Source: an uncultured Bacteroides sp. (lineage in GTDB: Bacteria > Bacteroidota > Bacteroidia > Bacteroidales > Bacteroidaceae). From it: DNA of 64,000 nt. The notes under the pieces were generated by a model. That model was not told the DNA's origin. It did no database searches and saw only the letters and a list, made by a program, of their open reading frames with translations. The stretch covers positions 1 through 64,000 of the forward strand of contig CAMTOQ010000015.1 in NCBI GenBank assembly GCA_947074205.1, read 5' to 3'. A program made the translations under genes and the position numbers. Shown one piece after another: positions 21,628-31,579 of this stretch. Numbering within the stretch: position 1 is the stretch's first letter; each line of letters begins with the position of its first letter.

Positions 21628-23313
21628 ATGAAGTACTTTCTATTTACCTTTTTCACCTTCCTTTCTTTTACAATTTTTGCTTCGTGCTCTAGCGATAACA
21701 CCAAGCCGGTAGAGGTCGATATGGATATATCAACCGATATATTGGATGTACCTCAGCAAGGGCAAGATGTAACCTTTACTGTAAAATGTAATGTAGACTG
21801 GACGCTAAGCGGCACAACAGATTGGTGCAGCGCCTCGCCAACTTCCGGAAATGGTGGTACCACTACAACGGTAAATGTATCGATAGCTGCCAACCAAACA
21901 GGTGCTGACCGAGATAATATTCTTTATATCAGTGCAGCCAACCGAACTTATACAGTTATTGTCAACCAACTGATGAGTTTGGTTGTCGATAAAACAATGT
22001 ATACGGTTAAACCAGAGGGCGAAACCATTGAGGTGCAACTTAATTCGTTAGGAACTCCTACAGTAACATCTAACGCAAACTGGATTACTTATATTCCCTA
22101 CAAGCGCGAAGAGCAACTTAGCGAAAGCTTCTCTATAGTTCCTAATGTAACTGGTAGCAAACGCACCGGCACAGTGAGCTTCGCCTTGAAAGGTTCAGAA
22201 ATAACGATCTCCTTCGAACAAGAACCTGCCGCAGTACCCGCCGCAGATGCTACAGGTATGAGCAGCGATGCTATGACATTGGCTGGCAAAATGATTGTAG
22301 GTTGGAATTTAGGAAATTCGCTCGAGTCTGGTGGTGGTGAAACAGCTTGGCAAAATCCTTTAACTACCCAAGAGTTGATTGATGTAGTGAAGGCAGCAGG
22401 GTTTGATGCAGTGCGCATTCCTTGCAATTGGTTCAATGGATATGTAGAAGACAATGAAAGCTGCAAGATAAAACCTACTTGGTTAGCACGTGTAAAAGAG
22501 GTAGTAGACTATTGCGTGGGTCGCGATATGTATGCCATCCTTAATATCCATTATGATGGTGGATGGTTGGAAATTAATCCTACTTACGATATGCAAGAAG
22601 AGGTGAATCGTAAACAATATCTATTATGGAAACAGATTGCCGACTATTTCCGAGATTATGATGAACGCCTACTATTTGCCGGCACCAACGAAGTACATAT
22701 AGAAGGTGTGTACGATAATAGTAGAGTGACTTCTGAAAATATCGCAGTGCAAGAGTCATTCAATCAAACCTTTATCAATGCTGTTCGTATCACAGGTGGT
22801 CGTAATGCCTACCGCAATCTTATAGTTCAGTCGTATAATACAAATCCCGATTTAGCTCTTAACAAATTAACTTTGCCTACCGATGTTATCGACAATCGTA
22901 TCATGTTGGAAGTGCATTGCTACGACCCTTGGGACTATTCTGGTGATATTAAATTCCGTTATTGGGGACAACCTTATGCCGACTTTGGTATTCCAAGTTT
23001 TGCCCAAGAAGACTACTTCGATGCCTTGTACGGAGAGTTAAAAACCAAGTTTGTAAACAACGGTACTCCTATTGTACTAGGCGAATATGGCGCCAACCGT
23101 CATTCAACAACCAATCAGAATATGATTAACTCTCGTGCTTACTATTTGGAATATGTAACAAGAGCCGCTAAAAAGAATGGCATGGTACCATTTGTTTGGG
23201 ACAATGGAGGTATGGGCAACGGTCAAGACCAATTTGGGCTAATAGAACGTCGTAAATTGGAAGTATACGATCAGCCTGCTATAGATGCAATTATGCGTGG
23301 TGCAAAAGAGTAA
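21628..23313 (+). CDS. GH5-family endoglucanase/xyloglucanase lipoprotein with two BACON-like domains
   Basis: Lipobox FASCSS; two BACON-like segments; GH5 motifs VGWNLGNSLE, FAGTNEVH, VLGEYGA. Confidence 0.88.
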   Translation: MKYFLFTFFTFLSFTIFASCSSDNTKPVEVDMDISTDILDVPQQGQDVTFTVKCNVDWTLSGTTDWCSASPTSGNGGTTTTVNVSIAANQTGADRDNILYISAANRTYTVIVNQLMSLVVDKTMYTVKPEGETIEVQLNSLGTPTVTSNANWITYIPYKREEQLSESFSIVPNVTGSKRTGTVSFALKGSEITISFEQEPAAVPAADATGMSSDAMTLAGKMIVGWNLGNSLESGGGETAWQNPLTTQELIDVVKAAGFDAVRIPCNWFNGYVEDNESCKIKPTWLARVKEVVDYCVGRDMYAILNIHYDGGWLEINPTYDMQEEVNRKQYLLWKQIADYFRDYDERLLFAGTNEVHIEGVYDNSRVTSENIAVQESFNQTFINAVRITGGRNAYRNLIVQSYNTNPDLALNKLTLPTDVIDNRIMLEVHCYDPWDYSGDIKFRYWGQPYADFGIPSFAQEDYFDALYGELKTKFVNNGTPIVLGEYGANRHSTTNQNMINSRAYYLEYVTRAAKKNGMVPFVWDNGGMGNGQDQFGLIERRKLEVYDQPAIDAIMRGAKE

Positions 23314-23516
23314 ATACTAGTGTTTAATGTCTATGAAGTAGTGTAGTACAGGCTTATTAACATTGGTACGATAAAATAGAAACATATCGTACCTATACCA
23401 CTTACAAAAGATGATATTATAGACAACAAATCAACAATAGTTTAAAAAGTAAAAGAGATAAATTTGCTACAGATAAAGATAGCCCTATTTATATAATCCC
23501 CTAATATTATTTCAAA

Positions 23517-26384
23517 ATGAAAAACACAGGTGTTTTGTTAGTTGCACTATTCCTGGCAGGATGTGCTTCTTCTTCTGGATACAAAACCCAGGAAGATGGT
23601 GTGGTGGTGAAGGTACAATCGCCCACTCAAAATGATGTGAAGAATGTTCGTCTTCAAGTAGTTAATGATAAAGTGATTCATGTATCAGCTACTCCTGAAA
23701 GTAATTTTTCTGAAGATGAAAGCTTGATTGTGATTCCTCAGCAAGGTCAGCCAACAGCATTTACTGTATCCGATAATGGAGATCAAGTGGTATTGTCTAC
23801 GGCTCTGTTAAAAGCCTCAGTGAACAAGAAAACAGGCGAGGTTAACTTTGCCGATTCTACCGGAACACCTATTCTGACAGAAAAGATAGGAGGGGGAAAG
23901 AGCTTTGAACCGATCGAAGTAGAAGGAACAAAAGGCTACACTATGATTCAAGAGTTCGAAAGCCCTGCAGATGAAGCCTTTTATGGCTTAGGTCAGCATC
24001 AGGCCGACGAATTCAACTATAAAGGTAAAAACGAAGAGCTGTTTCAGTATAATACCAAAGTTTCCGTTCCTTTCTTAATTTCCAATAAGAATTACGGTAT
24101 TTTGTGGGATAACTACTCATTGAGTAGAGTAGGCGATCCTCGCGATTATGAACAGCTGAATCAGGTATTTAAAGTGTTCGATAAGAATGGACAGCAAGGT
24201 GGACTCACAAGTGTATGGACTCCTGCTCCATCTTCTGGCGCAAGTCAACTGGTTCGTACCGAGCCTTACCTCTATTTCGAGAACTTGAAAGCTAACAAAG
24301 AACTTTTGCCACAAGGTTTCCCTTTGAATGGCTCAGAAGTGCTTTTTGAAGGCACTTTAGAAGCCCCCGAGACAGGTGTTTACAACTTCTTACTCTACTA
24401 CGCTGGTTATGTTAAGGTGTACTTGAATAACCAACTCATCGTTCCCGAACGTTGGCGTACAGCATGGAACCCTAACAGCTATAAGTTTACTTTCCAAATG
24501 GTGAAAGACCAACCTACACCTATCCGTATCATGTGGCAACCCGATGGAGGAGAGTCATATTGTGGGCTGCGCGTTTTAAGTCCTCGTAGCGAAGAAGAAA
24601 AGCAACGCCTCTCTATCTTTAGTGAGATGGGCGATCAGATAGATTATTACTTTATCTATGGGGATAATATGGATGAAGTGATCAGTGGTTATCGCACCCT
24701 AACTGGTAAAGCTCAGATTATGCCTAAGTGGGCGATGGGCTACTGGCAAAGTCGTGAGAAGTATAACACTCAAAAGGAAATGCTTGATGTGCTTCGCGAA
24801 TTCCGTCGTCGTAATATCCCAATTGATAATATAGTATTGGACTGGAACCACTGGCCGGAAGATGCTTGGGGCAGTCATGAGTTCGATCTTGCTCGTTTCC
24901 CCGACCCTAAAGGAATGGTAGACAGCATACACGCTATGAATGGAAAGGTGATGGTAAGCGTGTGGCCTAAGTTCTACACAACTACCGAGCACTTCAAAGA
25001 GTTCGATGAAAAAGGCTGGATGTATCAGCAAGCAGTAGTCGATTCGCTTGTAGACTGGGTAGGCCCTGGTTATACTTATTCGTTCTACGATGCTTATGAC
25101 CCTGAAGCTCGTAAACTCTTCTGGAACCAGATGAAAGATCACTACTACCCACTTGGATTCGACTCGTGGTGGATGGATGCTTCCGAACCTAATGTGCGCG
25201 ACTGTACCGATATAGAATATCGTAAAGCTCTTTCGGGACCCACAGCACTTGGTCCAGCAGCTAAATACTTCAATACGTATGCTTTGATGAATGCCGAAGC
25301 TATCTATGATGGTCAACGTGAGGTAGAACCTAACCGTCGTGTATTTCTACTCACTCGTTCGGGTTTTGCCGGATTGCAACGCTATAGCACAGCTACTTGG
25401 AGTGGCGATATTGCTACACGTTGGGAAGATTTGAAGGCACAGATCTCTGCAGGTCTTAACTTTGCAATGAGTGGCATACCTTATTGGACAATGGATATTG
25501 GTGGTTTCTGTGTGGAGAAACGCTACGAAAATGCACAGCGCGAACTCAACAAAACGGGTAAAGCTAATGATGATTATAAAGAGTGGAGAGAACTCAACAC
25601 TCGCTGGTATCAGTTTGGTGCCTTCTCGCCTCTCTATCGTGCTCACGGGCAGTTCCCTTACCGTGAGGTGTGGAACATCGCCCCCGAAGGTACACCAACC
25701 TATAAATCTATCGTGTGGTACACCGACCTACGCTACCGTATGATGCCTTACATCTACTCGTTGGCAGGTATGACACACTTCAACGACTATACCATCATGC
25801 GTGCATTGGTAATGGACCACGGAAAAGACAAGGCTACAGAAAATATTGGTGATGAGTTTATGTTTGGTCCTAGCTTCCTAATTGCTCCTGTCTATGAGTA
25901 TGGAGCTCGCGAGCGCGAAGTATACCTACCTAATACAAGTGGCTGGTACAATTTCTACACCGGCAAGTATATCCAAGGTGGACAGACATTGATGGCCGAT
26001 GCTCCTTACGAACGTATTCCTATCTTTATACCCGCTGGAGCTATTATTCCTTATGGCCCATTGATGCAATATACCGATGAAAAGCCACTAGACAATATTA
26101 CTCTATATGTATATGGTGGTAAGGATGGTAGCTTTACACTTTATGAAGACGAAGGAACCAACTACGACTATGAGAGAGGATTATACACAAAAACGACATT
26201 AAACTATAGTCAAAGCAATAAGACATTGACAATAGGCAAGCGCCAAGGAAGTTATCCCGGTATGGTAGAACAGCGTAATTTCAACATTATATATGTAGAT
26301 GCTGCCAATCCTAAAGGATATAATCCTGATGCAAAAGGTATTCAAGTAAATTATACCGGCGACGCTATCACTGTTCAATTATAA
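23517..26384 (+). CDS. GH31-family alpha-xylosidase/alpha-glucosidase with PA14-like insert, lipoprotein
   Basis: Lipobox FLAGCAS; PA14-like segment (APETGVYNFLLYYAGYVKVYLNN); GH31 WWMDASEPN and WSGDIATRWEDL. Confidence 0.9.
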   Translation: MKNTGVLLVALFLAGCASSSGYKTQEDGVVVKVQSPTQNDVKNVRLQVVNDKVIHVSATPESNFSEDESLIVIPQQGQPTAFTVSDNGDQVVLSTALLKASVNKKTGEVNFADSTGTPILTEKIGGGKSFEPIEVEGTKGYTMIQEFESPADEAFYGLGQHQADEFNYKGKNEELFQYNTKVSVPFLISNKNYGILWDNYSLSRVGDPRDYEQLNQVFKVFDKNGQQGGLTSVWTPAPSSGASQLVRTEPYLYFENLKANKELLPQGFPLNGSEVLFEGTLEAPETGVYNFLLYYAGYVKVYLNNQLIVPERWRTAWNPNSYKFTFQMVKDQPTPIRIMWQPDGGESYCGLRVLSPRSEEEKQRLSIFSEMGDQIDYYFIYGDNMDEVISGYRTLTGKAQIMPKWAMGYWQSREKYNTQKEMLDVLREFRRRNIPIDNIVLDWNHWPEDAWGSHEFDLARFPDPKGMVDSIHAMNGKVMVSVWPKFYTTTEHFKEFDEKGWMYQQAVVDSLVDWVGPGYTYSFYDAYDPEARKLFWNQMKDHYYPLGFDSWWMDASEPNVRDCTDIEYRKALSGPTALGPAAKYFNTYALMNAEAIYDGQREVEPNRRVFLLTRSGFAGLQRYSTATWSGDIATRWEDLKAQISAGLNFAMSGIPYWTMDIGGFCVEKRYENAQRELNKTGKANDDYKEWRELNTRWYQFGAFSPLYRAHGQFPYREVWNIAPEGTPTYKSIVWYTDLRYRMMPYIYSLAGMTHFNDYTIMRALVMDHGKDKATENIGDEFMFGPSFLIAPVYEYGAREREVYLPNTSGWYNFYTGKYIQGGQTLMADAPYERIPIFIPAGAIIPYGPLMQYTDEKPLDNITLYVYGGKDGSFTLYEDEGTNYDYERGLYTKTTLNYSQSNKTLTIGKRQGSYPGMVEQRNFNIIYVDAANPKGYNPDAKGIQVNYTGDAITVQL

Positions 26385-26385
26385 T

Positions 26386-28911
26386 ATGCTCTCTATGAAA
26401 ATACGCAATTTCATACTTTTGTTTTTAATTTTATGCTTTACCTCTTGTGCCAATGACATGGCACAAGAGCGTAAACGCACCTCTTTCAACACCGATTGGC
26501 GTTTTCATTTAGGCGATGTAGCCGATGCCTTTTCGCTTGAGTTTGATGATACCGATTGGCGACTACTCAACGTGCCTCACGACTGGTCTATCGAGCTACC
26601 TTTTAGTGAGACTGCTCCTGCCGGCGCCGGTGGTGGTGCTCTTCCCGGCGGATTAGGTTGGTATCGCAAAACATTCACTCCCTCTTCTGCAGATATTGAG
26701 GGTAAACAAGTTTATATCGACTTCGATGGAGTTTATATGAACTCGGAAGTTTTTATCAATGGTCACTCCCTTGGAGTACGACCTTTCGGTTATATTTCTT
26801 TTCAGTACGATCTTACTCCTTACCTGATTCCTGATCAAGAAAATGTGATAGCGGTGAAGGTTGATAACTCCAAACAACCCAATTCGCGCTGGTATAGCGG
26901 AAGCGGAATCTATCGTAACACTTGGCTTACTATCACAGACCCTATACATGTGGCCCAATGGGGAACGTACGTTACAACCCCCTCGATAACAGACACTCAG
27001 GCTACAGTAGATATTACTACAACTGTTAGCAATAACTACAATCAATCGGAAAGTATACAGATTATATCCAAACTATATAATCAAAAAGGTAAGCTAGTGG
27101 CGCAGGCTGCTAGCGATAATCAATCTGTTGCCGCTAATTCGACAACTCAAATGCAACAAGAGCTAACAGTAGATAGCCCTATTCGTTGGTCAGTGGATAA
27201 TCCTTACCTTTATCAACTACGCACTGAAGTCTATCGTGATGGTAAATTGGTTGATAACTACACAACTCCTGTTGGTATTCGTGAATTCAGCTTTGATCCA
27301 TCCAAAGGGTTCTCTCTCAATGGAGAGTCGATGAAGATAAAAGGTGTCTGCCTGCATCACGATTTAGGGGCATTGGGTGCTGCCTTTAACAAACGAGCTA
27401 TGGAGCGCCAGTTGGAGATACTCAAAGAGATGGGTTGTAATAGCATCCGATTGTCTCACAACCCACCTGCACCCGAGGTTTTGGCACTTTGCGATAGTAT
27501 GGGATTCATTGTACAAGACGAAACCTTCGATATTTGGCGCAAAAGAAAGACAGAGTTCGATTATTCGCACTACTTTAACGATTGGCACGAACGCGACCTT
27601 ACCGATCATATTCTACGCGATCGCAATCATCCTTCTATCCTGATGTGGAGTATTGGCAACGAAGTGCTAGAGCAATGGAGTCATGCAGATGCCGACACCT
27701 TGAGCCTTGCCGAAGCTAATCTTATACTAAACTTCGGTCAAGATCAAAGCCTTTTGGCTAAAGATGAAGAGGGTAGTTCGGGGGTCAATTCATTGTTGAC
27801 AAAGAAATTGGCAAGCCTAGTTCGCTCGTTAGATACGACTCGTGTCATTACGGCCGGATGCAACGAAGCTAGACCACAAAACTATCTTTTCCAATCGGGT
27901 GCGCTCGATTTGATTGGTTTCAACTACCAAGACTTTGCTTATGCAGACGTTCCTCAAAACTTCCCCAATAAGCCATTTATCATTACCGAGAGTACTTCAG
28001 CGTTGATGACTCGTGGTTACTACCGCATGAAAAGCGACTCTATGTATATATGGCCCGTGCGTTGGGATATCCCTTTTGAGGAGCCATCATTTGCTTGTTC
28101 TTCTTATGATAACTGCCATGTGCCTTGGGGAACTACCCACGAAGAGAGTTGGCGATGGGTGCGCGACAACGATTATATCTCGGGTCTATACGTTTGGACA
28201 GGCTTCGACTATCTAGGTGAACCTACCCCTTATGGGTGGCCTGCTAGAAGTTCTTACTTTGGTATAGTAGACCTTGCCGGCTTCCCAAAGGATGTCTATT
28301 ATATGTACCAAAGCGAATGGACGGACAAGCCCGTGCTTCATATCTTCCCACATTGGAACTGGACTCCCGGTGAAGAGATTGATCTTTGGGCTTACTATAA
28401 TAATGCCGATGAGGTAGAACTCTTTATTAATGGGCAATCTAAAGGCATTCGCACCAAGCAAGGTGATGAGATGCATGTGATGTGGCGCGTACCTTTTGAG
28501 CCGGGTGAAGTCAAAGCTGTGTCTCGCAAAGGGGGCAAAGAGGTATTGACTAAAGAGATTCGTACAGCAGGCGCCCCTGCCAATATTCGTCTTACAGCCG
28601 ACAGAAAGCTAATTAAAGCCGATGGTTCAGATCTTAGTTTTGTTACTGTGGAGGTACTCGATGAGGATGGAAATGTTGTACCCACAGCCGACAATCTTAT
28701 CTACTTCGAGGTAGATGGCCCTGCCTTTATAGCAGGCGTGGACAATGGTAATCCTGTGTCGCACGAGAGCTTCAAGGCACCGATGCGCAAAGCTTTTAAT
28801 GGCAAGTGCCTGGTGATTCTTCAAAACGATGGAGATAACGGAAAGATTAAGCTTCGTGTCACATCCGATGGACTTACACCCCAAGAGCTAACGATAGTAA
28901 CTCAACCCTAA
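26386..28911 (+). CDS. GH2-family beta-galactosidase (DUF4982-type C-terminus)
   Basis: NTDWRFHLGDV start, SIGNEVLE acid/base region, ITESTSALMTRG; start may be 26395. Confidence 0.9.
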   Translation: MLSMKIRNFILLFLILCFTSCANDMAQERKRTSFNTDWRFHLGDVADAFSLEFDDTDWRLLNVPHDWSIELPFSETAPAGAGGGALPGGLGWYRKTFTPSSADIEGKQVYIDFDGVYMNSEVFINGHSLGVRPFGYISFQYDLTPYLIPDQENVIAVKVDNSKQPNSRWYSGSGIYRNTWLTITDPIHVAQWGTYVTTPSITDTQATVDITTTVSNNYNQSESIQIISKLYNQKGKLVAQAASDNQSVAANSTTQMQQELTVDSPIRWSVDNPYLYQLRTEVYRDGKLVDNYTTPVGIREFSFDPSKGFSLNGESMKIKGVCLHHDLGALGAAFNKRAMERQLEILKEMGCNSIRLSHNPPAPEVLALCDSMGFIVQDETFDIWRKRKTEFDYSHYFNDWHERDLTDHILRDRNHPSILMWSIGNEVLEQWSHADADTLSLAEANLILNFGQDQSLLAKDEEGSSGVNSLLTKKLASLVRSLDTTRVITAGCNEARPQNYLFQSGALDLIGFNYQDFAYADVPQNFPNKPFIITESTSALMTRGYYRMKSDSMYIWPVRWDIPFEEPSFACSSYDNCHVPWGTTHEESWRWVRDNDYISGLYVWTGFDYLGEPTPYGWPARSSYFGIVDLAGFPKDVYYMYQSEWTDKPVLHIFPHWNWTPGEEIDLWAYYNNADEVELFINGQSKGIRTKQGDEMHVMWRVPFEPGEVKAVSRKGGKEVLTKEIRTAGAPANIRLTADRKLIKADGSDLSFVTVEVLDEDGNVVPTADNLIYFEVDGPAFIAGVDNGNPVSHESFKAPMRKAFNGKCLVILQNDGDNGKIKLRVTSDGLTPQELTIVTQP

Positions 28912-28933
28912 TCTTATATATTGATACACGTTT

Positions 28934-31156
28934 ATGAAAAAGAAAATTCTAACAGCCGCTTGTGCATTTTTTGCGTTGACAGCCTTGTCAACACAAGCAC
29001 AAACTCCTATTTATCTAGATAAAAACCAACCAATAGAGCTTCGTGTGCAAGATGCTTTATCGCGTATGACCCTTGAAGAGAAGGTGGCAATGACACATGC
29101 ACAGAGTAAATTTAGTAGCCCCGGTGTTCCTCGATTGGGTATTCCCGAACTATGGTGGAGCGATGGCCCGCATGGAGTTCGTGCTGAAATTGAGTGGAAC
29201 TCATGGGGATATGCCAACTGGACCAACGACTCGATAACTGCATTTCCTGCCTTGACCTGCTTGGCAGCCACTTGGAATCCAGAGCTGTCTTATGCCTATG
29301 GTAATGCTATTGGAGCCGAAGCTCGTTATCGTAAAAAGGATGTATTGCTTGGCCCTGGGGTCAATATGTATCGTCATCCATTGAATGGTCGCAACTTCGA
29401 GTATATGGGCGAAGACCCTTATTTGGCCTCTATCATGGTGGTGCCCTATATAAAAGGGGTGCAAGAGAATGGGGTGGCAACAAGTACCAAGCACTATGTG
29501 CTCAACGATCAAGAGCTATGGAGAGGACATATCAACGTGGAGCTGTCCGACCGAGCATTGCATGAGATCTATCTACCTCCCTTTAAAGCAGCTGTGGTAG
29601 ATGGTGGATGTTGGACCATCATGGGGGCTTACAACAAAGTTCGTGGTCAACACGCTTGTCACAACGAATTTCTTCTCAACAAGATATTGAAAGATGATTG
29701 GGCATTCGACGGGGTAGTGGTGACCGACTGGGGCGGTGCACACGATACCAAAGAGGCAGCTCTCTATGGACTAGATGTAGAGATGGGCTCGTTTACCAAT
29801 GGTCTTACATCGGAGTCGGAGTTTGGCTATAACAACTACTATCTAGGTGATGGTTATTTAGAGATGCTTCGTAGTGGCGAGGTGCCAATGAGCACGGTAG
29901 ATGATAAAGCTTCGCGTATTTTGCGACTCATCTTCCGCACTTCTATGAATATCGACCGTCCTTGGGGCTCACAAGCTACTGCCGAGCATGCTGCTGTGGC
30001 ACGCACTGTAGGCGAAGAGGGCATCGTGTTGCTCAAAAACTCTCCTGTAACTAAGAAGGGAACTCCTTTGTTGCCGATAGATGGCAGCAAATACAATAAA
30101 ATCTTGGTAGTGGGCGAAAACGCCACTCGCTCTTTAACGCAAGGTGGTGGATCTTCTGAACTTAAACCCAAAGAAGAGGTGTCGCCTTTAGCAGCCCTTA
30201 AAGCTGTATATGGCAATAAGATTAGTTATGCACCTGGCTACAAGGCAGGACGCTCTATGTATGGCAATGTAGAGCCTATCTCTCCGGCGGTAGAAGATGC
30301 TTTGCGTGCCGAGGCTGTAGCGATGGCCCAGGATGTTGACCTCATCATCTATGTAGGCGGACTCAACAAGAACCACGAGCAAGACTGTGAAGCGGGCGAT
30401 CGTATCACCTATGGACTACCTTTCTCGCAAAATCAACTCATTGAAGAGTTGCTAGCTGTCAACCCAAACATGGTGATGTCCTTGCTTAGTGGTAACGCTG
30501 TAGAGATGCCTTGGGTAGATCGTGTACCGGCTATCGTGCAGACATGGTATCTTGGTTCGCAAGCCGGCAATGCGCTTGCCAATGTGTTGACAGGCGAGGT
30601 TAATCCTAGTGGTAAGTTGCCTTTCTCTTTCCCTAAGAGATTGGAAGACAACGGAGCCATCCACTACGGACAAATGAGCTACCCTGGCGACAGCATCAAT
30701 CAAACTTATCTGGAAGATATCTTGGTGGGCTATCGTTGGCACGACACGAAGAAGATTCCTGCCCTATATCCATTTGGCTATGGCTTGAGCTACACCACTT
30801 TTGAATATGGTAAACCTCAAATATCTTCAAAGAAACTGCTCGAAGGCGAAACAGCTACCGTTCAAGTGAAAGTGAAGAATACAGGAAAAGTAGCTGGTAA
30901 AGAGGTGGTTCAGCTCTATATTAGCGACAAGAAATCGTCTCTTCCACGTCCGACCAAAGAGTTGAAAGGTTTCCAGAAAGTAGATCTTCAGCCCGGCGAA
31001 GAAAAAGAAGTCACCTTTACTATAACACCCGCCGAACTTTGTTACTACAACGACGCACTTAGTCAATGGGTAGCCGAACCCGGTGAATTTGAGGCGATGA
31101 TAGGTGCTTCATCAGCAGACATAAAAGGTAAAACGCAGTTCGAATTGGTTTTTTAA
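28934..31156 (+). CDS. GH3-family beta-glucosidase/xylosidase with fibronectin III-like C-terminus
   Basis: GH3 motifs GVVVTDWGGAHD, STKHYVLNDQE, C-terminal FN3-like KELKGFQKVDLQPGEEKEVTF. Confidence 0.93.
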   Translation: MKKKILTAACAFFALTALSTQAQTPIYLDKNQPIELRVQDALSRMTLEEKVAMTHAQSKFSSPGVPRLGIPELWWSDGPHGVRAEIEWNSWGYANWTNDSITAFPALTCLAATWNPELSYAYGNAIGAEARYRKKDVLLGPGVNMYRHPLNGRNFEYMGEDPYLASIMVVPYIKGVQENGVATSTKHYVLNDQELWRGHINVELSDRALHEIYLPPFKAAVVDGGCWTIMGAYNKVRGQHACHNEFLLNKILKDDWAFDGVVVTDWGGAHDTKEAALYGLDVEMGSFTNGLTSESEFGYNNYYLGDGYLEMLRSGEVPMSTVDDKASRILRLIFRTSMNIDRPWGSQATAEHAAVARTVGEEGIVLLKNSPVTKKGTPLLPIDGSKYNKILVVGENATRSLTQGGGSSELKPKEEVSPLAALKAVYGNKISYAPGYKAGRSMYGNVEPISPAVEDALRAEAVAMAQDVDLIIYVGGLNKNHEQDCEAGDRITYGLPFSQNQLIEELLAVNPNMVMSLLSGNAVEMPWVDRVPAIVQTWYLGSQAGNALANVLTGEVNPSGKLPFSFPKRLEDNGAIHYGQMSYPGDSINQTYLEDILVGYRWHDTKKIPALYPFGYGLSYTTFEYGKPQISSKKLLEGETATVQVKVKNTGKVAGKEVVQLYISDKKSSLPRPTKELKGFQKVDLQPGEEKEVTFTITPAELCYYNDALSQWVAEPGEFEAMIGASSADIKGKTQFELVF

Positions 31157-31179
31157 GATAGGTAAGTAAGGATTGTTTT

Positions 31180-31230
31180 GCGGCCCATTTCAAACAGAGG
31201 TAATAGACTGTTTGGAATGGGCCGCTTTTT
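31180..31230 (+). terminator. Intrinsic terminator after GH3 gene
   Basis: GCGGCCCATTTCAAACAG...CTGTTTGGAATGGGCCGC + T5. Confidence 0.8.
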
Positions 31231-31308
31231 GTTTTCTTAGTTTTACATAGCTGTAACTCTATAATTCTTCAATATATTTTACTCTGTGATTACCCTCCAT
31301 TTCCTCCC

Positions 31309-31404
31309 TTTGGTGGCAACGCCTAGTCAGCCTGCTGAGTAGCCCTACTCACCGAGCTGGCAAGCCCTTGCCACCGTGCTGAGTAGGCGTTGCCACCAAA
31401 CGGG
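31309..31404. repeat. Mosaic palindromic intergenic element, copy R2
   Basis: TTTGGTGGCAACGCCTAGTCAGC (31309-31331) pairs with 31378-31400 with one mismatch; internal GAGTAGCCCTACTC and GGCAAGCCCTTGCC; last 33 nt match R1 with 2 differences. Confidence 0.85.
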
Positions 31405-31579
31405 CAAGCTGTGGGTAAAAACATAGGTTCTAAACGTTTGATAGATAAATGTTTATCTTTTTGGGCATTTTGCTCAGAATACAGTGATTTGAAATTAGCT
31501 TGTAAAAGATTACATAAATGAGATACACTATTGTGTTTAATTTTTATCTTTGCTATAAAAGTAGCATAACCACTCTCTT

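Noticed and set aside
24699-25316. 205-aa minus-strand ORF antisense to GH31
   Set aside because: Mirror of a conserved catalytic region; no motifs or plausible start context.
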